A stretch of DNA of 64,000 bases from Didymella arachidicola (Eukaryota > Ascomycota > Dothideomycetes > Pleosporales > Didymellaceae): contig CM049987.1 of assembly GCA_016630955.3 (NCBI GenBank), positions 1,612,001 to 1,676,000 on the forward strand, given 5' to 3'. The stretch's first letter is position 1; each line of letters opens with the position of its first letter. The position numbers and the translations under genes were made by a program. Below the pieces are notes generated by a model. The model was not told the origin of the DNA. It saw only the letters and a program-made list of their open reading frames with translations, and did not search any database. This document shows positions 1 through 11,432 of this stretch, piece by piece.

Positions 1-621
1 GTATTGGACCGTGATGACCATGAGGGGTTGAGCACTGCGGGCGACGAATGTAGCACCATCGAAGCTCTTTCCGGTACCACTGACAAACGAACCACCGTGG
101 AGGTACACCAAGATTGGAAGCTTCTGGTGAAGTGGGATGCCTGAGGGTCGGAAGACGTTCAAGTTAAGGCAGGCCTCTGACTGCAGCATGGACCCATAGA
201 CGTTCTGCCAGCAAGCTGGCCCGTAAGCGGTGGCATTTTTGATACCATCGAATGCTGCCGGCCAGGTGACAGGTTTGAATCGACCTTCGCCGACTGGCTG
301 TGTTGAATAATCAACACCAAGCCATGCATCGATCGGGCTGCTGAATGTTGTCGTCTCCAAAAGGTTCGAAACGACCTTAACACCTCGAAATGACCCGTAT
401 CCGGGAAGGGTCACCACAAGGTCTCCATCTAAGCCATCGGTAGGCATGCCCTGGGTTGGTCGCCCAAGGCTGGCAGTGCCAAACACCCAGAATAAAAGGG
501 TTACTGTACTAGCGAACAACATAATGACAGGAAATCTTCTCTTGAGCCACCTGAACGATCTACTTTCCTGTGTTGGGGCTCCACCCCCATTTAACAGCGG
601 CTCGTCCTGCGAAGCCGACAT
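1..621 (-). CDS. Carboxylesterase type B, N-terminal part (runs off window)
   Basis: The minus-strand frame is open from the ATG at 621 to the window edge, giving 207 codons without a stop. After about 33 polar residues comes a hydrophobic segment (start MLFASTVTLLFWVFGTA, residues ~34-50) that could be a signal anchor. An internal ATG at 522 would instead make this a cleavable signal peptide. The mature part has the hallmarks of the alpha/beta-hydrolase carboxylesterase/lipase family: a start-of-domain strand (LPGYGSFRGVKV), a conserved SEACLNLNV segment, and the oxyanion-hole motif LVYLHGGSF. The catalytic Ser/Glu/His lie beyond the window, so activity cannot be judged. Family assignment is firm; the substrate is unknown. 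No neighbour indicates a role. Confidence 0.85.
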   Translation of the reverse strand, partial: MSASQDEPLLNGGGAPTQESRSFRWLKRRFPVIMLFASTVTLLFWVFGTASLGRPTQGMPTDGLDGDLVVTLPGYGSFRGVKVVSNLLETTTFSSPIDAWLGVDYSTQPVGEGRFKPVTWPAAFDGIKNATAYGPACWQNVYGSMLQSEACLNLNVFRPSGIPLHQKLPILVYLHGGSFVSGTGKSFDGATFVARSAQPLMVITVQY

Positions 622-3600
622 GTGTGAACATCCAAACTAGTCTCGGTGAATCTGCGGAAGACTGTAGGCGCAGCAGTCAAAAGACGGTTCGGCGCAATGA
701 TAATGACGCCGTACCCGGGTAGCGTAACGTCGGGTACTATCTTCGCGATGTAGTCCGGACGTGTGATGTTCAGAGACTGGACGGACTGCGGAGATGGCTC
801 GTGCTAACGACACAAGTGCCCAGCCTACGTCATAGCTGGTTAGTCGACTGCCAAGTTGAGGTTGGTCGAGTGCAACATTGCGCTCGGATATTTTCTTCCT
901 GCATCGTGGCGCCCTGTTGCCCACGGGGTCGAGAGTAAGATACGAACGGCAGATGACTCGGATCCACTTCAATCACCGCATTTTGCCTGCACCAAGCCGC
1001 CATCGAAAAATCTTCGACTTGAGTCTCAGTGCTTGTAGACTTGCGATTCATTTACGCTCCACATCTCGGTCTGCGAAGGGCTTGGTCCGATCACGGTACC
1101 ACAACGGGTCAACCGTTCACATTAATGTAGGCCTTTGTTGTGGGGAGCATTCCATCAGGATCGCTCTCTTGAAAAAGGATCTGTGGAACGAGTATAGCTG
1201 TGTCGAGCAAGACCAGCAAGTGAGTAGGGTCAAGAAGCGCACGCGACCTTTGCAGGGATAGGAACTCCGGTCGGTGCTGCTGGCAAGAAATGCGCGATAG
1301 TGGAACCGTTGACCTCGTATGGCCAAATGCAAGGATACTGTCATGTCAATAGCTCAATTTGTGTCAGGTGGTAACTTTGGGCATTGTCAACGGACGCTGG
1401 AGATCATGTGCAGCACGACCAGACCCTCGAAAAGGACGGGGATGGGCAACGTCGATAAGTTGATGTCGATGATAGACGGTCGAGCAAGGGAGCGACTATT
1501 GACAGGTACCAGGGCTGCGGTACGAAACAGGAGCGGAGCGGCTTTTCCAATCGATTTGAACGCCGATCAAGCATCAGCTTCCGGCAACATCAATGCGCCG
1601 GCAACATTTCACAAATCCAGGGAAGACCTCCATCCACCTGCGTAAAAGCACCAGGTTTTGAGCGAGGGCTACATCTGCTGAGACAAGGGCTTCAGAATGC
1701 ATCTCACCAGCGGGATCGGGCACGCATCGCCAGACTTGCCCACACTGCAACTACAGCATGGATTGGAGCTGGTGACTTAATCTATGCACTGCTTACTAGT
1801 GCCAACTAGCAGCAAAAGTATCGCGTAGATCGTCTAATGTTATCCACGCTTAAGGCAACATCTACACATTCTTGTGGATATCGCCCTGAAGGTCCAACAT
1901 GACCAGCTAGAACTGCATAGAGAACTATCCCTATGATATCTCCGCCGACGTGCGTCGCGTATCTGGATACGCAGACTGTTGTGCCAGCGCCCACAGAATC
2001 TGATCAGGACATCTGTCTCATCTGTCTTGGCCACTGAGATGATCATGAAGCCCATATGATGCACATAATACTCATTATTGCAGCTTGCGGATCACTCGGA
2101 TATACTTATTTAGAAGACTTTGTCAGGTAAGATAAGATCAAAGTAAATGGGAAGTGTGATTGCAGCCACTGCTTCTGTTCTTATCGTTTTAATTATCGAT
2201 GATACCCATCGCAAGCAAGCTCGGGTGGGCATCTATGCCACACTAAGGAAGAAAGCTATTCAGCATGATGGCGGGACTGCAATACCTGCTTGAATAGCGT
2301 GATGGCTGATTGTCTGTCACAGGCACCATACGCTGTCAACGGCTCCAACTGCGTCACGCTGTACAAGGACGAGGACAAGCCCTGCTACTTGAGCATCGTG
2401 GTCCTGTCTGCAGCCAGTCTAACCAGCTTTCCCCAGCAAGTTGATCCGTTTTGGACACCGGAAGATTTGGTACTGATCTGTAACGAGCGAATATATCAGT
2501 CAAGCGTCATGCAGATGACGATGGCCAGTGACTGCTAGGAAATCATGAGCCTGTGGCTTTAGAGCTTGCAGTACTCAGAGGAGTCTCGCACAGTATGATC
2601 ACAACACCCCAAATCCCTGGTAATGAGTAGCACTACCTGGAGATTTCATTGCCGCTCAAGGAGGACCCTGGTTGCAGCAACGGCTGGCTAATCGATCCTG
2701 GTAGTCACGTCTCCACCCCGGGTGAAGCTGACAAGCGGTATTCCTCACTACACTATGATTGATGTGCTGAATGGGAAAGACAGAGATATTCAAGCGGCAC
2801 TTGTGAGGAATGGATAGTCATTCTGCCTTGCTATTGAATTTGCGTATTTTCCACCCATGACAGTCGAAGTGAACAGGTGAGCACACGTTTCTTTTTTGTG
2901 GGTATGATCCTTTGTTCCGATTCTCCTGGACGTTCAGTGCTCATGGTCGATCCTTAGTTAATGAAACACTTTCGAGACTCCCATTCGATTACTCGATGCG
3001 TTTGTGTCATCTGTTTCTGCTTAATGACCTCGCACATCTGAAATATCCTCGCCATCAGAACACGAAACCCACGGATACTTCTCAACTCTTCACAGGGTAT
3101 TCGAATGGCTCCTTGAAACCCAAAATCATTGTTGCCCATCAAAAGTTTAAGTACATTGCAGCTGGCATTGTGCATACGTTACCTAATGTGCTCCAGGTCG
3201 ATCATGGAGACATTGACTCCACGGGACGGGCCCTGAAGGGAGGGCTCAAAATGCTTCTCATCTCTAGAACTATATTGCGTGCTTCCTAGCATTGATTATT
3301 CAGACCACGAGAGCGAAAATATAACCCAAGAATTTATGTATGATGAGAAGTTTTCAGCAAACTTCGGAGAATTGTTGATGACGAGCATGATTGGTCTGAC
3401 GAAGTAGACGGAGAAGAACTCGAATGAAGACAACGGGTACAATAGCGAAACCATCGCAAGCGTCGCGACAGCTGTTTATACCAATATGTGAGGGTTAAAC
3501 TAGTCGGACACGTACAGAATCAATCTGCGTTGCCAGATCTTGCTACATGCTGCAGACACGATATAGTCACGCGTGCTCCGCCCAGGAACATTTGGATTCA

Positions 3601-3689
3601 TGTCTTGATTGGTACTATTTTGGGTGAATCATGCTAGCTATGAGAGTTGAAGAAAATCGAGATCATTACCCGTCACGTATCGTAAGAGT
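622..3689. other. Gene-poor stretch with decayed coding-like fragments
   Basis: I find no intact gene here. On the minus strand between about 640 and 1340, short pieces in different frames read like protein (for example SLNITRPDYIAKIVPDVTL near 650-770 and LLVLLDTAILVPQILFQ near 1180-1230), separated by stops and frame changes. This suggests one decayed gene upstream of the esterase. I cannot name its family. Plus-strand reading frames at 2290-2538 and 2912-3289 have start codons but no recognisable motif, and I would not call them genes. Confidence 0.4.
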
Positions 3690-5017
3690 TCAGCCGTACA
3701 CTGGCTTCTGAGAGTAGCCAGGGAATTTCTTTAACTGAGCGGTGTCGATCGCCTGCAGTTGCGGGCAGCCAAGCTTGCCCGTGATACTGCCGATCGCATT
3801 AGTGAGCTTGGTCAAGGCGCCGAGAAGGATGTCAGGCTTAGCCTGAGCCGAAAGCTGATACACGAAGCAGGCAAAGTTGTTGCCCTTGAGGAGGTCAGCG
3901 GACTTGAATGCACCACCGGTGAGATCCGAGACGTCAACACCAGCAAAAGAGTTGGTCTTGCCGGTGTTTCCACCGACGTCGAGGAACTTGGGGTGGAGTG
4001 CAGCGGCGTTCAAAACATCGGCGATGAAGTAATCCGTATCGTAAGGATACTCGATTGCACGGCGATACCAGTTTTCGGGAATCTTTTCAGTGCCTTGCAC
4101 GGCGTTGTAGTTTCCGTTGGTGCCTTCAACACCGAACCAAGACTGGATGGTCTCGTAGCTAAGGTAACCGGCTGGGTACTCGGCACTGTGATTTGCCATG
4201 AAACGATAGATGAAGGTATACGCTGCGGGCTGCACGAGTACACCAGTGAAGGGTCCGTTGAAGAAGTCCTTGTTGTTGGCAACTTGTGTGTCGAAGCGGT
4301 CTGAGCGGAATGCAGTGAGGGAGTCAAGGGTAACCTGGCCACCGGGCGAGTGGTTGATCATGTCCTGGAACTGTGATGTTACAGTCTTATAGTTGTTGCC
4401 AGCCTCGTAAAGATCGGGCCGGGTAGGCGAGGCATCACCCTCGTACTTATTGTGTGATCCGACAAGGCCGTTGCCGAGAACACCTGTAGCGCCGCCTTGT
4501 GCAAGGGTCGGTGTGCCACCCATGGACCAGTTCAAGAGGTCACCATCGATGGCCCCACCCAATGCTGAAAGGAAAATGGACAAGAGGGGACCCATACCAA
4601 CAACCTTCATCGTTGCATCGATGTATTGCTGGACTGTGGCATACCCGTCGTGGGGAAGAAAGTCTGCTCTGGATCAGAAGATGCTGACCCAACTGTGCTG
4701 TGGAACTCACTGTGGTTGGCAAAAGCATTCAGACCTGGGCAAGGACCTCTGAGGTCGCCGGAGCCAGGGGGCACGTACTCGTGTCCGCTTCCTTTCGATA
4801 CATCGATGAACTGTGCCTTCTCATTGAACGTGTTTACCGGCTCGAAGAGAGCTGTGGCTGCGCCGGCTCCAGCTTGACGAGATTCAAGCATCTTGGCAAG
4901 CTCTTTCGCACGAGCCTCGATCTGGGGGTCAGCGGCTGCGGCCTCAAACATCATGGCAGGGAAGGCATGAGCAATGGGTGCCAGGCCGGCAACGAAAAGC
5001 TGGTATTTGAACTTCAT
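3690..5017 (-). CDS. Secreted haem-thiolate peroxidase (Peroxidase_2 / chloroperoxidase-like)
   Basis: Two exons, complement(3690..4663, 4711..5017), give 426 aa. The 47-nt intron (4664-4710) begins gtgagt and ends cag, and splicing restores ANHNFLPHDGYA, which is typical of the family. An N-terminal signal peptide is visible (MKFKYQLFVAGLAPIAHA). The proximal haem-ligand motif PCP lies at residues 92-94 (RGPCPGLNAFANH), so Cys93 is the expected iron thiolate ligand. A later SHNKYEGDAS segment supplies the acidic/polar distal-side residues usual in these enzymes. Members catalyse H2O2-dependent halogenation or peroxygenation outside the cell; which reaction this one performs cannot be read from sequence. 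It stands alone, with a long AT-moderate upstream region and no clustered pathway gene. Confidence 0.92.
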
Positions 5018-6646
5018 GGTGGTGACAGAAAAAGCTCAGGCCCGATGCGTACGGAAGATTGATGCAGTTTGAAGCACCTTTTGGTCTTATACTCACAACC
5101 TCCCTCCAACTCCCCAGGTAATGGTCACGCTTACTTGGTACATCTGCTCAACTCCCGTTCAACGTCGACCACTGAGACTATCGCCGAGGCCTAAAACCAC
5201 GTTTTCAGTGATCGATGTTGAGGGTCACTGATCTAGGTGACAGAAAACATTGCGGGGTGCCCAATCAAAGAGTCTGGAAGACCGCTGACTGACGGTAACA
5301 TCCTTCTTGCATCTAACGCTGTGCCGATCCTTTGCTGCTTACATCCTAAAAGAAAACAGTGGTTTGTGACGAGTCGCACCTAAATCCCCAAAGAGTCAAG
5401 CGGATATTTTCGACATCTCATAGAGTGCCGCGGCACCACGGTCACCCACGCTCGTAGTCGTATTCCCCGCAGTTCGGGGTGCACTAGTACCGGAGCGCCT
5501 CCGGGAGTGAACATCCGTGCGTGCTCTGTGAGGCCGGTGTGCAGATCATCCGCACTTATTTCCTGTCAAGGGTAGATCAGGTCGCGCTGTACCTGGATTC
5601 TTGAATCCTAGGTCAGCCGGGAGGCTCCAGCAGGCCTGAATCGGACCAACACGGCCTGCACATATTGACCCGCGGTAGTATGACGTCGAGTAGATAGTGG
5701 CATGGCCCTTCTCAAAGTTCTCATACTGGTCATTGGTGCACCGAGTCATCTTTGGGGCCCACTCGTGTGGTGAGAGTGTAGGGGTCCATTTGAGTTTGCA
5801 CGAACTCAGATAGACAAAATCTGGTCATGCTCGAAACAGAGGCAGGTGCGAGCCCGCATCGCCGACTTTGTGTGTGCATCCATTCGCTTGGTACGAGATC
5901 CATGTGGCGATAGCCAAGAGCATCGATGGCCACTGTGGACGTCGCGGTTTCTACAAGGGTTGTGCATGAATGAGTGAGAATACGAGGTGGCCCAGCCTTT
6001 GTATTCTCACTCATTCATGCCCAACCCTTGTAGGTGTAATGATGCAGGTTTGCTCCACCCGGCAATCGCGCTGTGACGCACAGACCAGCCCACTAATTGC
6101 CGGCGGGACTAGCCACCTGCCCCTTTGGCTCAACAGCACCACGTCAGCGGCGCGGGCATCTTCCTCAAACATCACTGTATTGCAAATCTGTGGGGTCTTC
6201 AAGGTCGAAGTACAGGGGTGTGGAGCGCCCGCTTCTAGCAGTCGTGCATCATATCCCACCATATGGGTAGGTAGCTACGTGTAAAGCCGTGGACCACCTG
6301 GGCAGAGTCTCGAGACGTTCCGAATCTTGAACATCAACGACGACTACTTCGAACCTCATGCAACTGTCGAGTAACGTTCATGCGCACATGTGCATGATGA
6401 AGTGTTTAGTGGCATGGCTACCGAGTTCCGGCAAGGGTTGTATGAAATGAAAGGAAGGCAATACGCGAATTGCTTCTTGCTAGTAAAACTCCGAGTGCAA
6501 CCTACACTCTTCGGCCACGAAGCTTATGCAAGATCACCCCAAGCTCATTCGGCATATTCCATATGACTATCAATACCATCCTTCAGCTTCTCTACTGCCT
6601 CTCTAGGCGTGTTCATGCCTGCCTAGCAGCACACTGAATTCTGAAT
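5018..6646. other. Intergenic, no gene seen
   Basis: This 1.6-kb stretch upstream of the peroxidase has only short frames without recognisable motifs. Its one clear structure is the 33-bp inverted repeat at 5951-6033. Part of the peroxidase promoter should lie just above 5017. Confidence 0.5.
5951..6033. repeat. 33-bp inverted repeat with 17-nt loop
   Basis: The left arm 5951-5983 and right arm 6001-6033 are reverse complements over 33 nt with one mismatch (T at 5963). They are separated by a 17-nt loop. The arms start ctacaagggttg and end gagtgagaatac. The outer flanks do not extend the pairing. It may be the core of a small non-autonomous element or a cruciform-forming site; nothing in the sequence decides which. 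Confidence 0.85.
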
Positions 6647-7550
6647 TTAGAAGTTTAAATTCTCGAATGCACGCGTGTCCACGCTGTCGCTGCTCTCATT
6701 GCCAGAGGAATGCAGTCCGCCACCGTTCAGCCAACCGCCAGCTCGAGGTCCGCTGCGGTCTACGATGTGACTTGGACTATCGCCATTACTCGCTAAGACG
6801 CCATCGTCACCAGAGCTGTTGCCGGAGCTCAAGACACCGTTGCCCTTGCCCTTGTCCTTGCCCTTGGTTCAAGGAAACGGACTGTTGTCGCTCCTAGAAC
6901 GGAGTTGCGGCCAGATGAACAACTGCTATTGCCGTTGGAAGGCTCGTGATGATATGAAGAAGAGTATTGGCAACTATCATTGTCCGAAACGGAGCTACTT
7001 GCATGCTTGCTAGACGAAGACTGTCCGTCTCCAGAGCTAGACTGGCCTCCCTTTTCATCTGAGGAGGAGCTTTCGGTTGAATCTGAGGAGTCTGAAGCAT
7101 TGTTACTGATGTAATGTCATGAGCTGCTTTGCTTCCCTTTCTCTGAGCTGTCTGAGTTGTCGGAGCCTTTGGAATCCCCATTGAAACTACTGAATCAATC
7201 TGAGTCGCTCGCGCCCTTGCCTTTGCCTTCGTGTCTGTGGCGACATGAGCCTCTGTCAGAGCCTTTGCCGGAGCCGAAGACTTTGCTGTCGCTGATGTGC
7301 ACTCCGCTGCTGCCGCTTTTTCTGCCGCATCCAGCATGTTTACCACCCATGTCGCCCCCTGTGCTATTGTCACCCACTCTCTTAATTGCAGACATTGTGC
7401 GAGAGTGGCGGCAGCTAAGCCATGAGCAGCAATCAGGCTGCGCATGTCAGGCACATGCGGCTCGACTCGCCGATCCAGAGCCACAAGGCTAGCTGCGACG
7501 AAAGCGATGAGACCGCAATAGAGGATAGCGGTGATCGTTGTGAAGCGCAT
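6647..7550 (-). pseudogene. Decayed secreted Ser/Gly-rich protein gene
   Basis: A minus-strand ATG at 7550 starts MRFTTITAILYCGLIAFVAA, a good signal peptide. The frame stays open to 6894 but turns into an Ala/Lys/Thr-rich tail that reads like a shifted frame. In the +1-shifted frame the same DNA gives Ser/Gly/Asp-rich runs with typical secreted low-complexity character (for example GKHAGCGRKSGSSGV, SSDSTESSSSDEKGG, and the terminal SSGNSSGDDGVLASNG near 6647-6832), but with in-frame stops. I infer an originally Ser/Gly-rich cell-wall or secreted protein disrupted by frameshift and stop codons, or possibly an unrecognised intron. No family is recognised. Confidence 0.4.
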
Positions 7551-7884
7551 ATCTCTGCCTCTTCTTTCATTATCCTTTTGTGTGCCAAGCGGCGGACGCT
7601 GAGTCATTGTTGTGCTGCATTGTTGCGTGAGACAAAGATAACAGCAAACTGACAAAGACTTGAGCATGAAAACTGTCCAAGCCCGACGCCACCACTCTCG
7701 ATAAAGAGTGCTGAGCTAAGTCCGTGCTACTATAGGAAGCCTTAAAGACACATGCGAGACGCACTGAACAGTGCTTTGCTTGTCTCCTCTTCAGGAAGCT
7801 CACTACGCGCGACGAAGTTCGTTTGCTACGATAACCTACTCTCTACGTAAAGGCCGTTCCATTCGGGGTAAAGTCAAAAACGTC

Positions 7885-9147
7885 ATGCCCAAGGTTGACA
7901 TGTTCCAATCCAGCCTTCACCGGGACTAAGAAGAGGATCTAATCGACTACGGCGACTCTGATGTCGAGGCCGAAACAACGGAAGAAGTGACAAATGTATC
8001 AATAGAAGAGATTGATATCTTCGCGGACGATGCGACGTATTCCCAGGCCCCTGCACAGCCTGTTCAGCCAGACCATACCAAATACGATGCTGAGCAGCCG
8101 CCCGAAAAGCCAGCACGAGAACCCACAGAGGAGTCTACAAGAGAGAAAGCAGCGCAACCTGCTGCACTGCTAGCGAGCCTGGCCTCACCAACCACTGCAA
8201 AGACGGCAGAAGCAGCATCCGTGATCAAAGCTCTCAACGAGCTCCTGACTAATGCTGAGTTCGGCGCAGCTCTCAGTCTGGTGGAACCCGGCAGCAGCCT
8301 GGATCTTACGTTCTGGGCAGACAAACTCGACTTTGCTCTCTCTTTGAGGCTTATCGGCGGTGCGGAAGTCAAGATATGCAGACATGGAGCTGAGTGTCGA
8401 AACAAAGATTGTACATTTGACCACGGCGGTGTCGATCGCACTGCGATCATCGCTGGCAAGAAGCCCCGAAAGCTGTGCAGTAAGATCAACACGGTTAAGG
8501 GATGCGCAAAGGGTGATGCGTGCTGGTTTTCGCACGAAGCGTTGGGTGTAGCGTGTGCGGATGGCGACCTGAGAGCGACTTGTGCGAAGGGTTCCTACTG
8601 CGTCTACAAACACAACGACGATGAGGCAATGGCTTCAGTCCAGCACATCGAGCAGACACACAAACACAGCGTTAACGGCGGTGGACTTCAGGTGGTTGAT
8701 GCTCCCGTTCCAAGCGGATCCGTTGACTCTTATCCCTCGGTGGAAATGGATGACGCACCTACTGTACCAGCTCCGAGCACACCTGCGTGTCCAAAGCAGC
8801 AGGCTCGTGGGGTGAAGCGCGGTCGGGATGTAAGCAAAGAGGCGCATGGCAAGCCAGAGAAGGCTCAACGTGTAGAGCAGCGCCAAATTCGAGGAGAGGG
8901 ATCAGGCCGACGCGGTCACCGCGAAAGCTCTACCTCTCAAGGGCCTCAACGAGCTGGTCCTGATATCCCAGACCACAGCCATCGAGGCAGCGGAAGTCAA
9001 GGCAGAATTAGAAGAGGTGATCGAGGAGGCAAACGTGGTGGAGGAGGTGGGAGAAGTGACATGTATCACCCCTTTGAAGAGAGGCCGCATGGTGGGCGCA
9101 ATCAGCTAAAGAAAGACTCACTGGAACAGCGCATGACGCGCAGCTAG
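7885..9147 (+). pseudogene. CCCH zinc-finger protein gene with premature stop and 3' frame shift
   Basis: The frame starts at the ATG at 7885 (MPKVDMFQSSLHRD), meets TAA at 7927-7929, and then continues in the same frame (EEDLIDYGDSD) to 9147. The next in-frame ATG is at 7987. Three CCCH-type fingers follow: one around 8375-8425 (C-x5-C-x4-C-x3-H, CRHGAECRNKDCTFDH), one around 8473-8535 (C-x8-C-x5-C-x3-H, ending CWFSHE) and one around 8550-8612 (ending CVYKHN). Such fingers usually bind RNA. From about 8890 the reading frame loses coding character, while the +1 frame reads as a natural acidic coiled region (LNELVLISQTTAIEAAEVK). This indicates a frameshift or a missed intron. Known-family CCCH proteins begin in a similar acidic way. 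I consider it a recently decayed gene; a functional shorter product from 7987 cannot be excluded. Confidence 0.6.
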
Positions 9148-9338
9148 ATGACATATTCGATTCCATTCGCAGTCTCTGAATGCTCGTGTCATGCTAAGTT
9201 ACGAAGCTTGTATCTCTGATGCAATGTTGTGATGCTGTCCCATTGGGTCCTCGTGTCGAGTTTCTTCTCGTCCCTGCTCCGTTCGGCTACCGTGTCCGTG
9301 CACCCAATGCACGGATTCAACCAATGCACGGTACGGTA

Positions 9339-9377
9339 ACCGTGCGTGTGACGAGCCACTTCGCGTGACGAGCCACC
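9339..9377. repeat. Left terminal inverted repeat of Fot1-like element
   Basis: 39 nt, reading inward accgtgcgtgtgacgagcca and then a second gtgacgagccacc copy. It matches the right end in reverse complement except for one T/C difference at the ninth base. TA precedes it at 9337-9338. Confidence 0.92.
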
Positions 9378-9486
9378 AACAACAAGATCGGACGACAAAA
9401 AGATGAGGTTATTGAGCCACCCACAAAAGCTATTACTGTGAGATTTCTCGGTGTATTGATATATTGACGCTTCTAAAGCGTTTGCA

Positions 9487-11376
9487 CTACTTGTATCTCG
9501 CTGGCGTCTTAATTTGGCGGTTGCGCAGGCTAAATTTGGGTGGGGAGGGCGCCCTCGGCGGACTGGCAACCACCCGACTTGATGGAGCAACAACACGACG
9601 ACGCTTTGTCAGTTTTTTTGCTAGCTTGTGTGAGGCTTTTTGCTTACGCTTATTTGCTGTATTGTGACTTTTTTGAGCAGTTGCAGCTTGTTGTTGCTGC
9701 TTTTTAAGTTCCCGCGCGGCCGCTTTCTCCTCACGCTGCCGTAACTGCTCCGCATCCTTAGCAATTTTGGCTTGTTGTCGAGCCACCTTTGCAGCTTCTT
9801 GAGAGCACTGTTTCTCAGCTGCTTCTGCCGCTTTGATCTCTCTATCGCGAACTTTTTGGAGTTGTAGCTCCGCGGCTTCGTCCAGTTCTGCGGCCTTGCG
9901 CGCGCGCTCGCTGGCAAGCTTCCTGGGACTGTAGAATACAGCTCCGCCGTGCCACTCGTCACCTTCTCGTGTAGTCAGTGTTGCAGACTTAATCAGGCGC
10001 TTTCGAATGAGGTTGAGTTCAGCGCGTAGCTCCTCGTTTTGGGCGCGGAGAATCTCGTTGTTGACCTGCAGCGAGTGCAGGCCTTGGGATAGCCGTTTGG
10101 CTTCAATTTTGGCCTTGTCAGCCACCGCAGCGTCAAAAATTTTGCGCAGCTGAGGCCAGGTATCGCCGTCGCCTTACTCTCCAATTCCTGGGTCGTCATC
10201 TTGTTGTTGTGGGTGGTTGTTGAAGCGTTGAAGTACCCGGCTTAAGTCCATCGGCCATACGCCTGTAGCTTGAAAACTCTTCAATATAAGATCGTGAGTC
10301 ATTGTAGAGCTCCACGCCGGCCAAAAGTGACGATAGAAGTCCTGTTTGGTGATCCGGGAGAGGCCTTGGGTTCGCTGGAGGTGTTGAGTAAGCTCCTCGG
10401 TGTAGTGCTTCGAAAGCGGCCCAAAGAGAACCACATCCAACGGCTGCAAGCTGTGGGTTGAATGGGGAGGATACACCATAACCATGATACGTTTGGCTTC
10501 ACAAAACTCCAAAAATTCGGGCGTGAGGTGGCTGGCGTGCCCGTCAAGGATCAGAAGCCGCCATTGACGACGAGCTTTAGCTGCTATATGACGTTTAAAC
10601 ACCTGTTGAAGCCAGGCAAGACCCAACTCGTTGTTGGACTATCCCAAAGCTGAGTGAGATACAAATATTTAGTGTTGTTAGGCGTCCAAAAGGTCGTGAA
10701 CCTAGCTTGATTAAACCCCGGAGGTGCCCTGGTAGATGAGAGCGGGCGGCAATGCATCTCTAGAAGCACATACGCAAGCTAACAGCGCAATCCATTCTCT
10801 GTTGCCATCTCTCATCGCCTGGGTACGCTCTCCCGCCTCCCAAATTGCCTTGGAGAAGATCCTCTTTCTGCGGTCGGCGATACCGACAAAGAAGCCCTTC
10901 TTATCCATATTGTACGTATTGCGCTCGTCAATCCCATGTTCCTCCATCTTGAAGTGCAGCAAGTTGAAGTACAACTCGTATTTATGCATGCTGTCGGCTA
11001 GGTGACGCTCACGATCAATACTGGTGTCTTATTTGGTGGTGACCTCGTCGGGATGGCGATGGCGAAACCGGTCAACCCAGCTCTCAGAGACCTTGTGCTG
11101 CGCAACAGCGCTTCCGAAATTTTTCAAAATACCCCGTGTAGGTGGTAGACTATCTCTTGTTGCCCTCTCTATGTGCTTGACAACCTCCTGCTCTTGTTGT
11201 GGGTTGAGTTGTTGTTGATTTGCGCATTTGGCTTCATGGGAGACCTGCAAACCCTTGTGCCGCCGTGACAGCGTTGTTCGATCAACTCTGAATATTTTTG
11301 CAACTTGGCAGTACGAGAAATTATCTCCAGCTTCACACGATTCCAAATATTCAATCGCTTCTTGAATCGGATCCAT
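9487..11376 (-). pseudogene. Fot1-like DD35D transposase, seven in-frame stops
   Basis: One uninterrupted reading frame of 630 codons runs from the ATG at 11376 to the stop at 9487, with no frameshift. It is broken by seven stops, at 11029-11031, 10711-10713, 10702-10704, 10678-10680, 10669-10671, 10639-10641 and 10174-10176. Domains in order are an N-terminal helix-turn-helix (YCQVAKIFRVDRTTLSRRHK), a CENP-B-like segment (ESWVDRFRHRHPDE), and a DDE core with NMDKKGF, LLILDGHASH and HSLQPLDVVLF. The last two Asp are 35 residues apart (DD35D). A Lys/Gln/Ala-rich coiled tail follows. Five stops are TAA where CAA (Gln) is expected and two are TAG where TGG (Trp) is expected. All seven are therefore CpA-to-TpA changes on one strand or the other, the RIP signature. 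The copy cannot make transposase. Confidence 0.93.
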
Positions 11377-11432
11377 GGTGGTTGAGTTATGACGCGTTGA
11401 AGATGGGACGACGCGTTACGTTGGGATGGTGG

